A DNA stretch of 64,000 nucleotides from NCBI GenBank assembly GCA_012861695.1, contig JAAOOA010000476.1:1-64000 (forward strand), in the 5' to 3' direction. The position numbers were made by a program, and so were the translations under genes. Shown one piece after another: positions 49,122 to 63,183 of this stretch. Position 1 is the first letter of the stretch; each line of letters begins with the position of its first letter. Under the pieces are notes generated by a model that searched no databases, was not told the DNA's origin, and saw only the letters and a program-made list of their open reading frames with translations. This DNA comes from Trematomus loennbergii (Eukaryota > Chordata > Actinopteri > Perciformes > Nototheniidae).

Positions 49122-51837
49122 ACATAATTGCATATTAAAGTCATTTAGTTTAGATAAATGTTTGATATCTTGAGCTATATGATGGAAACTTTTTATACTT
49201 TATGTCACCATTGCAGTCCAGTGTAGTATAATTCAACAGCATTCACAGAGGTGGTCTTTGTGATAGACAGAGTATAGTAGTAATAGTAGTTAGAGTGTCT
49301 AAAAAGGTCTTAAATGTGCCACTATACACAACATAGGCGTTTTGGCATTCCTGTCAATAACACCACATCTAGTTGAGTGGTCGGTGCTTCCTTGTCCGAT
49401 TTAGTTTTTTTAAAAGCCAGTATGTGAAATGACAGACTGCTTTGTGTATTAATTTCAGAGAAGCTTGGGCTAGACAGATATATCGTGCGGCCCCTCCCGG
49501 CCCCTGGGAAAGGAAGCAGAATATGAGTGTGTGATTTTAAAGGAGAGCTGTGACAGCAGAACAATATCTCAGAAACACTGCTGCTAATTACACGCTGCGC
49601 TGCGAGCAGATTACTGTTTGGTCTCAGGCTCAGACCGCTTCACAGGCTGTTTACTTTCTGTGTGTTTGAGAAGTAATAACATACGGAGAGAAATGAAACA
49701 GAAGATGTTTAGATGCATTTATTCCGAGGTCACTCTGTGCCGAGCTGAAGGCATGGTTGTTAGCTCCAGCAGAAGATTCTGTTTTGGTTTGTTAGTTTTT
49801 TTTGTCAGGAATATTATGAAAAAACTACTGACCTGATTTTGATGTAACTTAAAGGAAAGGTGTAGCCTAAGCCAAATGCGAATCCATAAGAAATTGGAGT
49901 TGATACGAATCACAAAGCAGATTATTTTTCCCTTATGGAAACTTCCTTGAGAGTCAGAAGTCTCCTTAATTTATTTTTGTTAAATCTTATTATAATTTAT
50001 AATAGCTACAAACGGTAAAAAAGGGAATTTTTGTTGGAAATTATTCCCAGGTTTCTACTTTAAATCCTCTTTTTCTATATTCTACATGTTTTATTTTACA
50101 TTTGCAAAATATAAACCGTTTGAAATGACCAAATGCTGGAAAAAACCTTTCCGAGCACATCTGTTGTTTTCAGATGAGAGCTAATTTCACATGAGGAAAA
50201 CTCAGTGAAACTCCTGTGGGAAAAATGTTGTGTACAAAAATTCAACTTATTTAAACGTTTGTAAAATAATTGATAGAATTCCTTTTTTTTTTTTTTAAAT
50301 GATTTAAGGGATTACAAATGTGTAACACTGCACACAAGACATGTTAGAGGGTTCCTTAATTCTAGCTGTGATTGTTCTGTTTCCAAAGAGGTGCAGAACT
50401 TTAGTATTAAAAGAAAGAAAATAAACGTGAGTAAAATGTGGCAGGAGCAACAAATGCCATGCAACCGATTGGTGTACAGGAGAACATACATTATATATTA
50501 AAGTATAAGTCTAAATATCAATCAGGCACACAAACACACAAATTTTTTCTAACGTCACGTGAGGCTGGTGTAGAGAAACCTGCACTTTTGTGGTCAACCA
50601 TGATTCCAGTCTCTCAAACTCCACATCAGCAAAGCTCTCCTCACCAGACCGTCAAAAACAGAAGTGATGCTTTCAATAAGACCGTCAGGAAAACCACAAA
50701 AACAACCAGCAGAGAGAGAACCTCTCAGTATCTCTGTGAAACCCCGAGTGACAGCGGCTTCTCTAAACAAACCAAACTGCTGATCAGGCAAGAGGGTTTT
50801 TTCCACAGAGAAGAGACTGAATAACATCTGTAAGCACAGCTGGAAACACGACTTTTTATATCATTTTACCCCCCGAGCAGAGATATCATTTACTCCGGGA
50901 CAGTGAGGGTTTTAACGCTGCCAGTCACATTTTCTGTCATTCATGAGGAATGATTTGCTTCAGGGCTGCATTTCAAACTGTCCTGATAAGACGGGAGGGA
51001 GACGCAACACACTGAGGCTCTTCTGTGTTCCTCTGCTGACACACAGATACTGAAGATACCCAGCAGGCGAAATAAGCAAACTCAATAGAGAGGAAGCGGT
51101 AATAAATGTCAGTATCAAACGGCTATTTGAGCAACTAAATACTGCATAAGATTAATTGCGCTTTCAAGAGGCACGCATTAAATAGAAGCCGGATAAAACC
51201 AATGGATTAGGAGGATTTGATTCATCTATGAAATCCAGATCCTTCAGTAGCAACATCCAGTATTACAGCAGCAGCTCAGTGCGAGATGTATAAGCAGGCG
51301 AGAGAAGTGAAACATCTTTCTGTGAGGAAATGTGACAAAATTAACCTAGGTCTTAGGTTGCTTCTCTAGTACACACATAGAACAGAGTACGGGAAGTCAT
51401 TGTCTTTGAATGGAAGATATATTCCAACTAACGGTCTCTAAAGTCTGTACTAAACTGGGAAAAAGGAAGTTTAACATTCAATCAGCTGCAAAGTTAGCTG
51501 AATCTGCAAAAGCTGTTCTCATTGAACACAGTAAGGAACACTACATAAACTCAAATGAGGAAAATCATGCTGTAGATATTTTAATATCTTACAAATATAT
51601 GATATATCTGCTTTTGTTTTGTTATTGTGGTGTTTGTTTGTATGTGTGAAACCGTGTTGTTTTTGCTGCGGCCCGTCTTTGATAGGATACTCTTGAAAAA
51701 ATAGATTGTTCATTGTCAATGAGTCTTTTATTCCTGGTTAATAAAAGCCAAAATAAACTACAATTTGAATTATGGTTGTATGAGGTACATAGGTACAATA
51801 GTCGGTGTGTAGTAAATAACCGTCATCATGCCACCCA

Positions 51838-51963
51838 GTCTGAAGTGCTGCAGCAAAGGCAAAAATAAAGAGCTTTATGAACATTGAAGCAAGGACACAT
51901 GTCACAGTAGAGACACTACATGCTGATATGAACCTGAAAATGAACATACTACGTCATATTTAA
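51838..51963. mobile_element. Short remnant of the 57-bp-array element
   Basis: AATAAAGAGCTTTATGAACATT, CATGTCACAGTAGAGACAC and TGATATGAACCTGAAAATGAAC match the end of 48800-49121 in the same orientation, then TTAA at 51960. Confidence 0.6.
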
Positions 51964-52366
51964 TGTTTTCATTTGTGTGTTAATTCCTGAGGTTTACAAA
52001 TGCTGATAGGAAGGTGTTTTTAACATTTGGATAGAGCAACAGTGTGTCCAGTTTTATGCTAAGCTAAGCTAATCACCTCCCGACTCAAGCTCTATATACT
52101 TAACACACATAAAAGTGCTGGGAATCATTTATCGCTCAGAAGAGAAAGGATAAGACAAAGATTATTTTGGTTTAGCTTCAAAAGTTACACCAGCTGTGGC
52201 AGAGGCGGTGGTGAAATATAATATTAATTCTTCCTGCTCATACTGTAATGCATATTTTAATATCAATTCCATGGGATACACTTTGGGACCCTTATGACTC
52301 CTCCGATGCTGATTTTAAGCTGATGTGTTCCTTTAAAGGATTTTTTTTAAAACAATAATACTACCA

Positions 52367-52385
52367 TGTGTGTGTGTGTGTGTGT

Positions 52386-52442
<57 letters not shown>

Positions 52443-52459
52443 TGTGTGTGTGTGTGTGT
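52367..52459. repeat. (GT)n microsatellite
   Basis: GT repeats with two GGTGT interruptions. Confidence 0.95.
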
Positions 52460-52754
52460 AAAAAGACTAGTAATGGTAACTGTTGCAAGGTATGCATTCG
52501 TTGCTACATAAACGTAAGTACAAAGAAAAGTAAGGGGCGGCCAAATACTCATACAGGGTCTTCCTAAGTTTAGATGAAGGAAAACAAACACATTTCTTTC
52601 AAATACAACCAAACTGATGAATAAGAGTACTGAACCAGAATCAGAATGCATGTATTAGTCCTACAGAGGGGACATTTACATTGTATTTCTATTTCATTGT
52701 ACTGCTATTGAAAACAACTTTGGTTTTCATATTGGTTAGTAAATACACTGTTTT

Positions 52755-52756
<2 letters not shown>

Positions 52757-52808
<52 letters not shown>
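52757..52808. repeat. (GT)n microsatellite
   Basis: Twenty-five uninterrupted GT repeats. Confidence 0.95.
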
Positions 52809-52809
<1 letters not shown>

Positions 52810-54360
52810 TCTTTCTGTCTGGGTAAAACAGCTAAAAAATGTGGGCTGTTAAAAAGTTCAGGCCAAGACAAGCTCTGTCTTTGTGTGCAGAGCCAAGCTG
52901 TTCATCATCAGAAATAAACAGAGAGACTAAATCTGCTCTTTATGAGACGTGGGGGGTGAACGCCTTCAGACACACACTTCTTCTTCTTTTGGTGGAGTGC
53001 CACAAAGCCTCCTGCAGACTCACCAACACTAAAGAAAACATGCAGAGGGATCAGATCGCCTTCAATTACAGGCTCTGACGTGTGATTTTTTTACACATCA
53101 CATTGCCGACAGACGACAGTCATTAGCAGCCATGAAAACAGTGTTTACCTCTATAGGACACCTTAACATTACGCACAGTAAGCAGAGGACAAAAGCCTAT
53201 AAAAAGAAGAATGTTAAATGCTGACATTTGCAGCGTAAGCATTTCAGTCGTTGACACTGCTAGGAGAAACATGATAATTATCAACAACTAAGAACAGGTA
53301 GGGATTCTGCAAGCTACGCATATTTGTGTTCAGACTATATAGAGGGATTCAAGCTGCTTGTGTACTGTAGATGGGCGGCACCGCAGTAATCCCAATCAAA
53401 GGAATAAAGCAAATTCCTCCAGGCTACAAAAAGCTACGTCTTCAGTCCCTGCGGCATCTGTAACCCTTTATTTCAGCTAAAGGGTGGGATTTATATTTAA
53501 TACACAGAAATAGGGCATTGCGATCAAATCTTCTTTCTGATTATATAAGAAAAGCCATATAACTTCTATCACAATACAGCATGTTTTCTGGTAATCCAAT
53601 AGATGAATAGTCCATATGTAATAACCACTTGAGCTTTAAGCATCTTCTCTCAGAGCTTCTCAGGTTTCTACTCCCTGAAACCTTTTAAAAAGCTGAATTC
53701 AGGAGCTCTTTTTTAGTTATTTTCTCATCAGGATGCATGGATCAGGCGGCTGAGATGTGAAACACTCACAGCTAGCTGCTTTGAGGATCTAAATCCCTGA
53801 GATCCAAGAGGCTGACAGACTTTAAAATAAGCCCTGAAAACAGCTGCGGAGCCCACAAAATTAAACCCAAACACTTCATTGTGTGAATGCCTTTTAAAAA
53901 AACAAAACATCTGGAGAGTCAGGACTGCAGGGTTATCAGACTCTCCCTTTAAAACATGTAGCACACACACAGGAGGCATTTTAACTAACTGGAAGTACTG
54001 TGTTTGGTTGAGGCAAACTACAGGATGCAGGACATGACAATGAATACACCGCCGGCTCGTAATTTGGTCAAACACAACCGAGTCTAAGACGACAGTGACG
54101 GGTAAGATCAGATAAGATGAGGTGGTGAGCGTCTGTATCCACTCATGGGCTCAATCAGACATTACACTGACTTTGTACTAGGGATCAGAAAGGGTACGTT
54201 TGTTTAATGTTTGGCTCGAATGATTCAGACATTTGTGTTTAACATACATCTCCTCCGGGTAACACAGTGGAGTCCTAAACCTGGAAATGAGTCATTAATT
54301 AAGCTCTTCCGTGTCCCCTCGTCTCAAAGTCAACCATTTTTGTATTAGGTTTTGGTTGCC

Positions 54361-54850
54361 TTAAAGTGGACCTCTCATGCTATATTTGAATAATATAGTG
54401 TAGGACCATACCTATATAAGGCATATTTATACTTTTTTTTTTCAAAATACCAAACAGATCATGCATTTTAGCCATGCCTCATTTCGCTCAATTTGACAAT
54501 TTATAGCTCTGTTTTTGCTGATTCAGTGAGAACTGCACCATCTACAGGCCTGGCATATGTACTACAGTGTCTCCAGTGCTTTCGAACGGCAATGGCCGTG
54601 GCTGTCTCCTCCTGATTGGTGGAGTTGGCCCAATAGCCGTAGCGCCACTGTCCTGACGTCAGGACAGTGTTCAAATCTGGATCAGTTTTTATCAGATCCG
54701 TTGCAGCCCCTTTTTTAGAGATTTGGGTATGGAGGAAAATAGAGAGGGTTGTGTTTTCTGACACTTGGTGAGTTCCCTGGAACACCGGGGACACATATTC
54801 ATGTATAAAAGACGTACAAAAGTGCATTTTGCATGATAGGTCCCCTTTAA
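54361..54850. mobile_element. TTAA-flanked MITE, family A copy 4
   Basis: A 490-bp short form in the same orientation as 23592-24089, with the 24-bp palindrome at 54646-54669. It pairs as an inverted repeat with 58411-58908. Confidence 0.85.
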
Positions 54851-55769
54851 ATAAGGTCAATGGTAAACACGACAAACTACGTGGAGTAAATACCCCACTA
54901 GTGAATTTTAAAATGTCGATTGTTAACAAGTGTCCAAATGAGACGACTAAACATCATTACACCAAACATTAGCTGCCGTTAGCTTAGCGCTGGTGACATG
55001 AAGTCATGTGATCGTGATGTATTTAGTTTGTTGCCTAACTTAAGCTTTATACTTGCGGAGATTGCTTCAAAAGCCGTAAAAGTGATGTTAACATGTGGAG
55101 ATTATCCTGCTGAACAAAATGTATAAGTATCTCAAACCTGGCGTTTGCCACTGAGCTTATTTTCTGCAAATTTTTTCCGCCAAGCCTACCAAAAATATGG
55201 GATCACTGCAGCCCTCTATTTCAGGGATGTGGTGCCTGTGTGAAGGTTCTTTAGTGTCAGGTAATACATGGAGACTGTTGCTGTGAGGCCGCTGTCAAAC
55301 TGGGGCTAAAAGTCAATATTTGATCTTTGCTAAAAAAAAAAGTGGGCTTTAATTGAGCTTTCTGCTTGGTTCTGTGCTGCATTTGATCTGATACTAACCT
55401 CTTTTGTTACAACTTTAACTCCAAGTACACCAGATGAAGTCAGATTGAGGCCTCGAACATACCACAAGTCAAAGAAACACCTGCAGGTTTCTGTTTGTAG
55501 ACTTTATTAGTCTCACACACAGCGGTAGGTTCAGGGTGCGGCCTTGAATCTGCAGAGCTTCCCCAGAGAAAGCTGAAGTCTTTGTCTGTGTGGTCAAGTT
55601 CAGTCAAGTCTCAAAGAGGAGAGGAGGAGTCGTCCGGTGTTTGTTTTACCCCGAGGGGAGGAGGACTGTCAGCTGCTGCTGCTCAGGTAGCTTTGTTTAG
55701 TCAGACACTGCTTTTAAAATATAATACCCCGAGGCTACGTTCCCATCCAACATGGAACCATTACTCATT

Positions 55770-55771
<2 letters not shown>

Positions 55772-55806
<35 letters not shown>
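55772..55806. repeat. (GT)n microsatellite
   Basis: Short pure GT tract. Confidence 0.9.
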
Positions 55807-55809
<3 letters not shown>

Positions 55810-56826
55810 TAAATACTTCCACAGAAGTCAAGAGGTAAAAAAAATGTTTCTGATTAAAATAGCGTGTATGCAAATTGTTCACATTTATGATGAACATGAA
55901 TACTGCCTTTTGCTTTCAATTCCAAATCATACGTCAACATTTGTATCTACACCTTAAGCAATACTGTCAATAATTAAAACACATCTTTGCTGTCTTTTCT
56001 TAGCTGAGAAATTACTATCTCACAGACAGATATGATCAAAAATGTGTGATAAACGAAATATCCATAACAGTAAATCAGGTACAATGTATTTGAGTTTTTA
56101 TCACGCCTGCTAGCTCTCCGTACATACACCGGACAGCCCTTGAATTCTTATTAAACACGTAAGAATAGAAGTTATTGACATAATCGACAACAAAAATGTA
56201 TGACAAAATATTCAATAGTCAGATTTTAGCTGTATTTTGGTTTGAAGTTGCACATCAATTCACTATTCTATCATTTACTAAACTTTGACCATAACATGTA
56301 ACTCATAAATGTTGAAATAAGAGGTGAAAAGGATCTAGCAACAGGTAAACATCATTTACGACTCTGCTCCAGCCACACAGGTGATTTTAATTTGTTCCTG
56401 ATTGGGAGGGCATGTTTGACATTTACCTCATGCTCACTTTGATTTTGTTGCACCTGATAATTAAATTGAGCAAACTCGTTTATCTTTTTTCTTGCTTTCC
56501 ATTTAAATTTGACGTCAATGATGTTCTTCTACTTAAATAAGGTAAACTTACTTCACACAAATCTCAGCATAACTCAGAACATAACTCAGAACATAGTTGA
56601 GGTGACGTCTTTTGAATATGACTGAGATGATAACGTTATATATTTCGTTAAAGGACAAAGTGCTAATATGTAAAGCAGTATCACATGTAGACAGTAGCAA
56701 TGTTTCTGGTGTAGCCTGTGATGTGCCGGTGGCTCTCAGCCAAACGTTAACAAAGACCAGACCCACTAATTGCTGCGTGTTCAATTAATGACACATAAAA
56801 CACTAATGTGAACCACAGCCACTGGA

Positions 56827-57752
56827 CACAACACACACTTCACACGCTCTCCATGTAGTTGAACACACACTTTACACGCTCTCCATGTAGTTGAACACAC
56901 ACTTTACACGCTCTCCATGTTGTTGAACACACACTTTACACGCTCTCCATGTAGTTGAACACACACTTACACACTCTCCATGTGTTGAACACACACTTTA
57001 CACGCTCTCCATGTAGTTGAACACACACTTTACACGCTCTCCATGTGTTGAACACACACTTTACACGCTCTCCATGTGTTGAACACACACTTTACACGCT
57101 CTCCATGTAGTTGAACACACACTTTACACGCTCCCATGTAGTTGAACACACACTTTACACGCTCTCCATGTAGTTGAACACACACTTTACACGCTCTCCA
57201 TGTAGTTGAACACACACTTGACACGCTCTCCATGTAGTTGAACACACACTTTACACGCTCTCCATGTAGTTGAACACACACTTGACACGCTCTCCATGTA
57301 GTTGAACACACACTTTACACGCTCTCCATGTAGTTGAACACACTTTACACGCTCTCCATGTAGTTGAACACACACTTTACACGCTCTCCATGTAGTTGAA
57401 CACACACTTTACACGCTCTCCATGTAGTTGAACACACACTTTACACGCTCTCCATGTTGTTGAACACACACTTTACACGCTCTCCATGTTGTTGAACACA
57501 CACTTTACACGCTCTCCATGTTGTTGAACACACACTTGACACGCTCTCCATGTGTTGAACACACACTTGACACGCTCTCCATGTTGTTGAACACACACTT
57601 TACACGCTCTCCATGTTGTTGAACACACACTTGACACGCTCTCCATGTAGTTGAACACACACTTGACACGCTCTCCATGTTGTGAACACACACTTTACAC
57701 GCTCTCCATGTGTTGAACACACACTTGACACGCTCTCCATGTTGTTGAACAC
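56827..57752. repeat. 32-bp minisatellite (about 29 units)
   Basis: The unit is TTGAACACACACTTTACACG followed by CTCTCCATGTAG, with variants TTGTTG for TAGTTG and TTGACACG for TTTACACG, and a few shortened units. The units abut directly. Variant order is patchy, suggesting unequal exchange and local block duplication. Confidence 0.95.
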
Positions 57753-58194
57753 AGCAGCTCACATAAAACTAGGCTTCAATGATGACTTGCTTCTTTAAGT
57801 AAATGATTTAATCTCCATTGCAACACGCTTTAAAGTACCGTTCAAATCTAATTTCATACTGTATGTATGTCATCCTTCATCTAATGGCGAGCTGCTAAAG
57901 AAGCAGAGCAGATACAGTGTTAGAAAACAAAGATCTCATTGAACCAAACAAGACACTTGTGGCTCTGGCGAGGACACAACAAGATACTTTTATCGTAAGA
58001 CATTTCAGATTACAATGGGATCTCAGTCTGCAGGAAGAGGACGACACAACAAGCTTCCGATAAAGGAATAAAGCAACATATTTAATGTCTCTTTGGTTAA
58101 GAGTCATTTTCTCTCTCGACATACCAATGACAGTCCCATTTCTTAAACTGGTATTAGCTCTTTAAGGAAGTAATACATTATTTCTGCATTCACT

Positions 58195-58375
58195 TGCACT
58201 GTTTTTTTATTTCATTGTATGTCTTATCTATGTTGTATGTTGGGTGTGTGGGAGAGAAACTCCCTCTGGAGGGACCACAACCATAACAGGGCCTTCAACC
58301 TTCAAGGCTTCCATTGCCAAACTACACTGTACCTATTGTGCATATGAGAGCAAAGCCTGTGTATTTAAATCAAAA
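58195..58375 (+). mobile_element. LINE 3' tail (Rex-type)
   Basis: GAGAGAAACTCCCTCTGGAG, CATTGCCAAACTACACTG and TGTGCATATGAGAGCAAAG identify the same tail family as 40011-40175 and 42040-42195. Confidence 0.5.
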
Positions 58376-58410
58376 CGTATTAGTTCACTAAGAAGCTCAT
58401 CCTCATATAC

Positions 58411-58908
58411 TTAAAGGGGACCTATCATGCAAAATGCACTTTTGTACGTCTTTTATACATGAATATGTGTCCCCGGTGTTCCAGGGAACTCACCAAGTGT
58501 CAGAAAACACAACCCTCTCTATTTTCCTCCATACCCAAATCTCTAAAAAAGGGGCTGCAACGGATCTGATCAAAACTGATCCAGATTTGAACACTGTCCT
58601 GACGTCAGGACGGTGGCGCTACGGCTATTGGGCCAACTCCACCAATCAGGAGGAGACAGCCACGGCCATTGCCGTTCGAAAGCGCTGGAGACGCTGTAGT
58701 ACATATGCCAGGCCTGTAGATGGTGCTGTTCTCACAGAATCAACCCTTGCAAAAACAGAGCTATAAATTGTCAAATTGAGCGAAATGAGGCATGGCTAAA
58801 ATGCATGATCTGTTTGGTATTTTGAAAGAAAAAAAAGTATAAATATGCCTTATATAGGTATGGTCCTACACTATATTATTCAAATATAGCATGATAGGTC
58901 CACTTTAA
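58411..58908. mobile_element. TTAA-flanked MITE, family A copy 5 (inverted)
   Basis: A 498-bp element with ends TTAAAGGGGACCTATCATGC and GCATGATAGGTCCACTTTAA, opposite in orientation to copy 4. Its palindrome is shortened to 16 bp by one substitution (CAGGACGG). Confidence 0.85.
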
Positions 58909-60207
58909 GTACGGACGTAGTGATAGTTTTAGGAAAAAAGGTACTGAGGTTTTTCCAGAAAGGGAAACAGGACAGTACGTTCTGGCATAGAGACACTTTA
59001 CTCTGTGGAACAATTTATAATACAATACTATAAATCTTCTGTTATGACAGCTCCTCTGGTATGAAACTGCACTTATAGTCTCGATATAAAGAATGAGATT
59101 CCTCAGTATTACCTGTGTCACAACATGTTTTCGCTGCTTCTACGAAACTCTTATGTCACCTGTCCTTTCAGTCTGTTCTTTATTTGGAGTAGAGTATACC
59201 TGGCGAGTCCTTTACTAAACAAATAGACCAATTAAACGTAAAGGCTGTTTTCCGTCAGTGAGGCACGGTAATGTTTGGCACGAACATGACAACACACATG
59301 TTCCCGTTTACCCTATAAGGAGACATACACGTGGTTCACATGCATGCACTCACAGGACACAGCAGGTTTATTTATGGGGTAAAAGAGGGTTTGTGTCTGG
59401 AAATGAAGACATGCTATTTCTGGAAACCGCTGAGCTCTTAGATCATTATTTAGAACCAGCTGCAGACGAGATGTGGGTCAGGAGGGCAGTGAAGCCTTAC
59501 TATATATAAATATATAATGATATGAGTATAAAGTAGGGTAAAGAAATGTCTGATACATCAGCTGTTTCTTGAACAAAGAGCTAACATATGCTAACGTTTT
59601 AGGTGATGACCGTTTACATTTGGTCGTGAAAAGATACGTCCTGAGGCAGTAAATGCTTCAGTTCAACAATCTGACATTTCAGAGTAAATATCATGTGCTG
59701 TCCTATAAAGCTAAGTAGGTCCAAAATGTTCACTTTTCACATGTTTTAAAAGACATCCAGCACTGGGTTAAGCTGTGAGTAAGAAAAGTGTTTCAACCGT
59801 TAAAAGGAGCACTTAATCATTATATGCAAGAAATACAATAAAAAGCGATGAGAAAAACAGTATATTTTGAAAAGTATACTTCAATCCTTTAAATAACTAA
59901 AATAGCTGTATGTCAGAAAATATCAGTGTGTAGATATTCATTATGTCAGCTGAAACAATCAGTTGATCAAGAGAAAACTATAGACAACTATTTTGATAAA
60001 AGAGAAGGCTTTTGTCCGCCTGCTTTTCTCTGTTTTATGTAAGTAAATATTTGTGGGTTTAAGACTGACTAAACAAGACATTTAAAAAGACATTATGTTG
60101 GACATTTATTCCTATTTTCTAAAATCATATAAACCTAATCATTACTAATAAGAAAAAGTAAATTGCAGCCTCAGGTGCTAAAAGAGAGCTCATCATTGCC
60201 TGAGAAC

Positions 60208-60600
60208 CATTATCAATCCAATCCAACTTTATTTATATAGCACTTTAAAACCTCCAGACCAAAGTGCAGTACAGAGAGATACATACAATATAAAATCACA
60301 CAGCTCAGCTCACAAAACATTAAATAAATACATTTAAAATAAAAGATACAAACACAAAACAAACCAGAATAAACGTAACAATTACAAAATAAAAACAGCC
60401 ATATAATAAAAACAATAGACCACTGAAAGCAAATAAAAGCAACAATCTACTTGGAGAAAAGGTGGGTTTTAAGACGGGATTTAAAAACAGACGGTGTGGG
60501 TCTGATTAGCAAGGGCAGGTCGTTCCACAGTTTAGGGGCGGCAGCAGAGAAAGCACGGTCCCCTCTGCGCTTAGTGGCAATCAGCCCACTGACCCACAGT
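60208..60600 (-). mobile_element. Dispersed LINE-derived repeat, minus orientation
   Basis: AATCCAACTTTATTTATATAGCAC opens the block on the plus strand, the reverse complement of the TATATAAATAAAG-type LINE tail common in fish. GGTGGGTTTTAAGACGGGAT and CGTTCCACAGTTTAGGGGC follow. It carries no intact frame. Confidence 0.5.
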
Positions 60601-61234
60601 CAAACTCTTACAACCTGATAGACGTTTGGACTTGAGGTTTTAGTTTGTCTGCACGTCTTCCACCTTTAAGACACAGATACAGTACATCCTCTCGCCTCTT
60701 TACTTCTTTACCATACGTTTTTTAATGTCAGTGTGACGTGATTTTTGTAAATAAATGCTACCACAAGATATTAAGGCTTACATCAAAGTTGTTGTTTATG
60801 GTCAGATTTCCTTGATTGATTAGATTATCCCTGTAAGTGTCTAAGCAGGTTCACCCAAAACAACACCTTTAACTGAACCTGAGTCAGCCAAAGCACAATA
60901 CAGCGTGAACTCATTATATCTACAAAACAGCTCAGTGACTCAGTGACCAAGTATATTGCAATGAAACCAGCATGAATCTCATTTATTCATCAGACTACCA
61001 ACAAGTTGCTGCCACAGAGATATCTTATCACAGCCGAGCATAACATAAACACATTTCAGTAAGATGGAGTCACAGCAAGAAGCGTTTATGACACATTTCA
61101 TGGGAAGAGAAGAAAATTTCCTCATCAAGTATGTGCCGAGTGTTGCAGTAAATCTTCAGCGACACCAGAATAAAACTCCAGTATGACGGACACTGGGGAG
61201 TTGTGTGTTCTTGTGTGTTTGGCTGCCTGGCTGC

Positions 61235-61602
<368 letters not shown>

Positions 61603-62289
61603 TTAAAGTGGACAAGAAGGGAAAGTTAAGTTGGTTTGCTATGACTTATCTTGAGTCACGTCCCATAACACATCTATTCCAAGTATATTTGACAGATCTC
61701 TTGTTAAAACTGAGCAAACTCCATCCACTGATCAAAACTAGCTCAAAATGACTTAGAGTTTGTTTTCTAAAAGAGGTCAAATATGGACAAAATGCTCATA
61801 TTTTAGACAAACACAGACTAGAGATCCCAAAGGTCCTATGAACAAACACACCTCTCTCCAAATGATAAAACGCTATCCACTGATGAAGAACATGTGATAC
61901 TGGGTAGGTCTTATTTGGTCTAACTGCATTCTTTCATTTAGGAAAGCCATTAAATGAGGCCTTATTTGATCTCATTTCCTCTCCACTAAAGAGATTTGAA
62001 TTGAAGTTTTTTAAATGTAATGTTTTATTGATTTATTGATTGATAAGTGTGACCTTGGCTCGCTCTCTAAGCGTCTTGTCAGATTCCCGGGCTGATAGCT
62101 ACACCTCGCTGAGCCCCATGGGAAAACTCCTTTCAGACTTCCAAGGAGGCAAAGTCTTCTTTAAGCTCCTCTGAGGATACCATGCCAGCTGATTTCCTCT
62201 TTAATAAAACCTGCGGTGCCTTCAGGCGCTCATCAGTCTGATTCTCCCAGACCGAGTCAATGTGGAGCAAAATACCTTTAGCAACATTT

Positions 62290-62510
62290 TCTGCTTGCTA
62301 AGGGGCTCCTAACAGACCTTATTTTGTATTCTAACATTTTATGCACTTAACCTTTTTATATTACCATATTTTATTCAATATGCTCATTAGATAACTTTTT
62401 ATATTATGTGTTTATTATTTTCTCCTTATAGCATTGTGAAGCACCTTGAGATGACGCTGTTTTTAAAGTTTGCTTTTGCTATATAATGAAATGTATTATT
62501 ATATTATGAG
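62290..62510 (+). mobile_element. L2-like LINE 3' tail
   Basis: GCATTGTGAAGCACCTTGAG followed by GCTATATAATGAAATGTATT matches the tail style of 43136-43475 without coding sequence. Confidence 0.5.
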
Positions 62511-63012
62511 TATTTCCCGTTGGTTTTTAGAAACGGGCAAGCACAGAATACAGCATATCTCACACAGGACTCTCCACAATAATTACCCGTCAGATTGGGA
62601 GGGAAAGTGCACGAAAAACTTGAAACTAATGATGGCTGCATCCACGCTGAGAAACGAGGACAGGAGAGCGGCAGAACGTAGTGGACTGTTAAGATTTAAT
62701 GACTGCTTATGGATGACCGGCACAAACAAACAGCCATTCTGCATCTGTGCACTCAGCGTGTCCTGCTGACTAAACGAAAGACTTCTGTTCTACTGGCGAT
62801 AGATAAATACAGGCAGCCATTGTGTGAGGAGGGATCGTGCCAAAGCTGCCCCCCCCCCCTTCCCCCTGGCACAAAGCGTTCTCTGTGGTTTCAGGGAACA
62901 GAACCAGAGTCCTGGACCCGATGTTCTGGGAACAAAAACAACCCCGGCCTGTTCGCTGGAGCTGAGACACGGAGCCAAACCTGGCTTTTCATACCGAGCC
63001 TGTTTGGGCAGC

Positions 63013-63183
<171 letters not shown>

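Noticed and set aside
50438..50824. Plus-strand frame of 128 codons (MAGATNAMQPIG...)
   Set aside because: No recognisable domain, low-complexity Thr/Ser/Lys composition and no splice or promoter support.
56827..57752. CRISPR-like regular repeat
   Set aside because: The units abut with no unique spacers, and the setting is a eukaryotic intron; it is a minisatellite.
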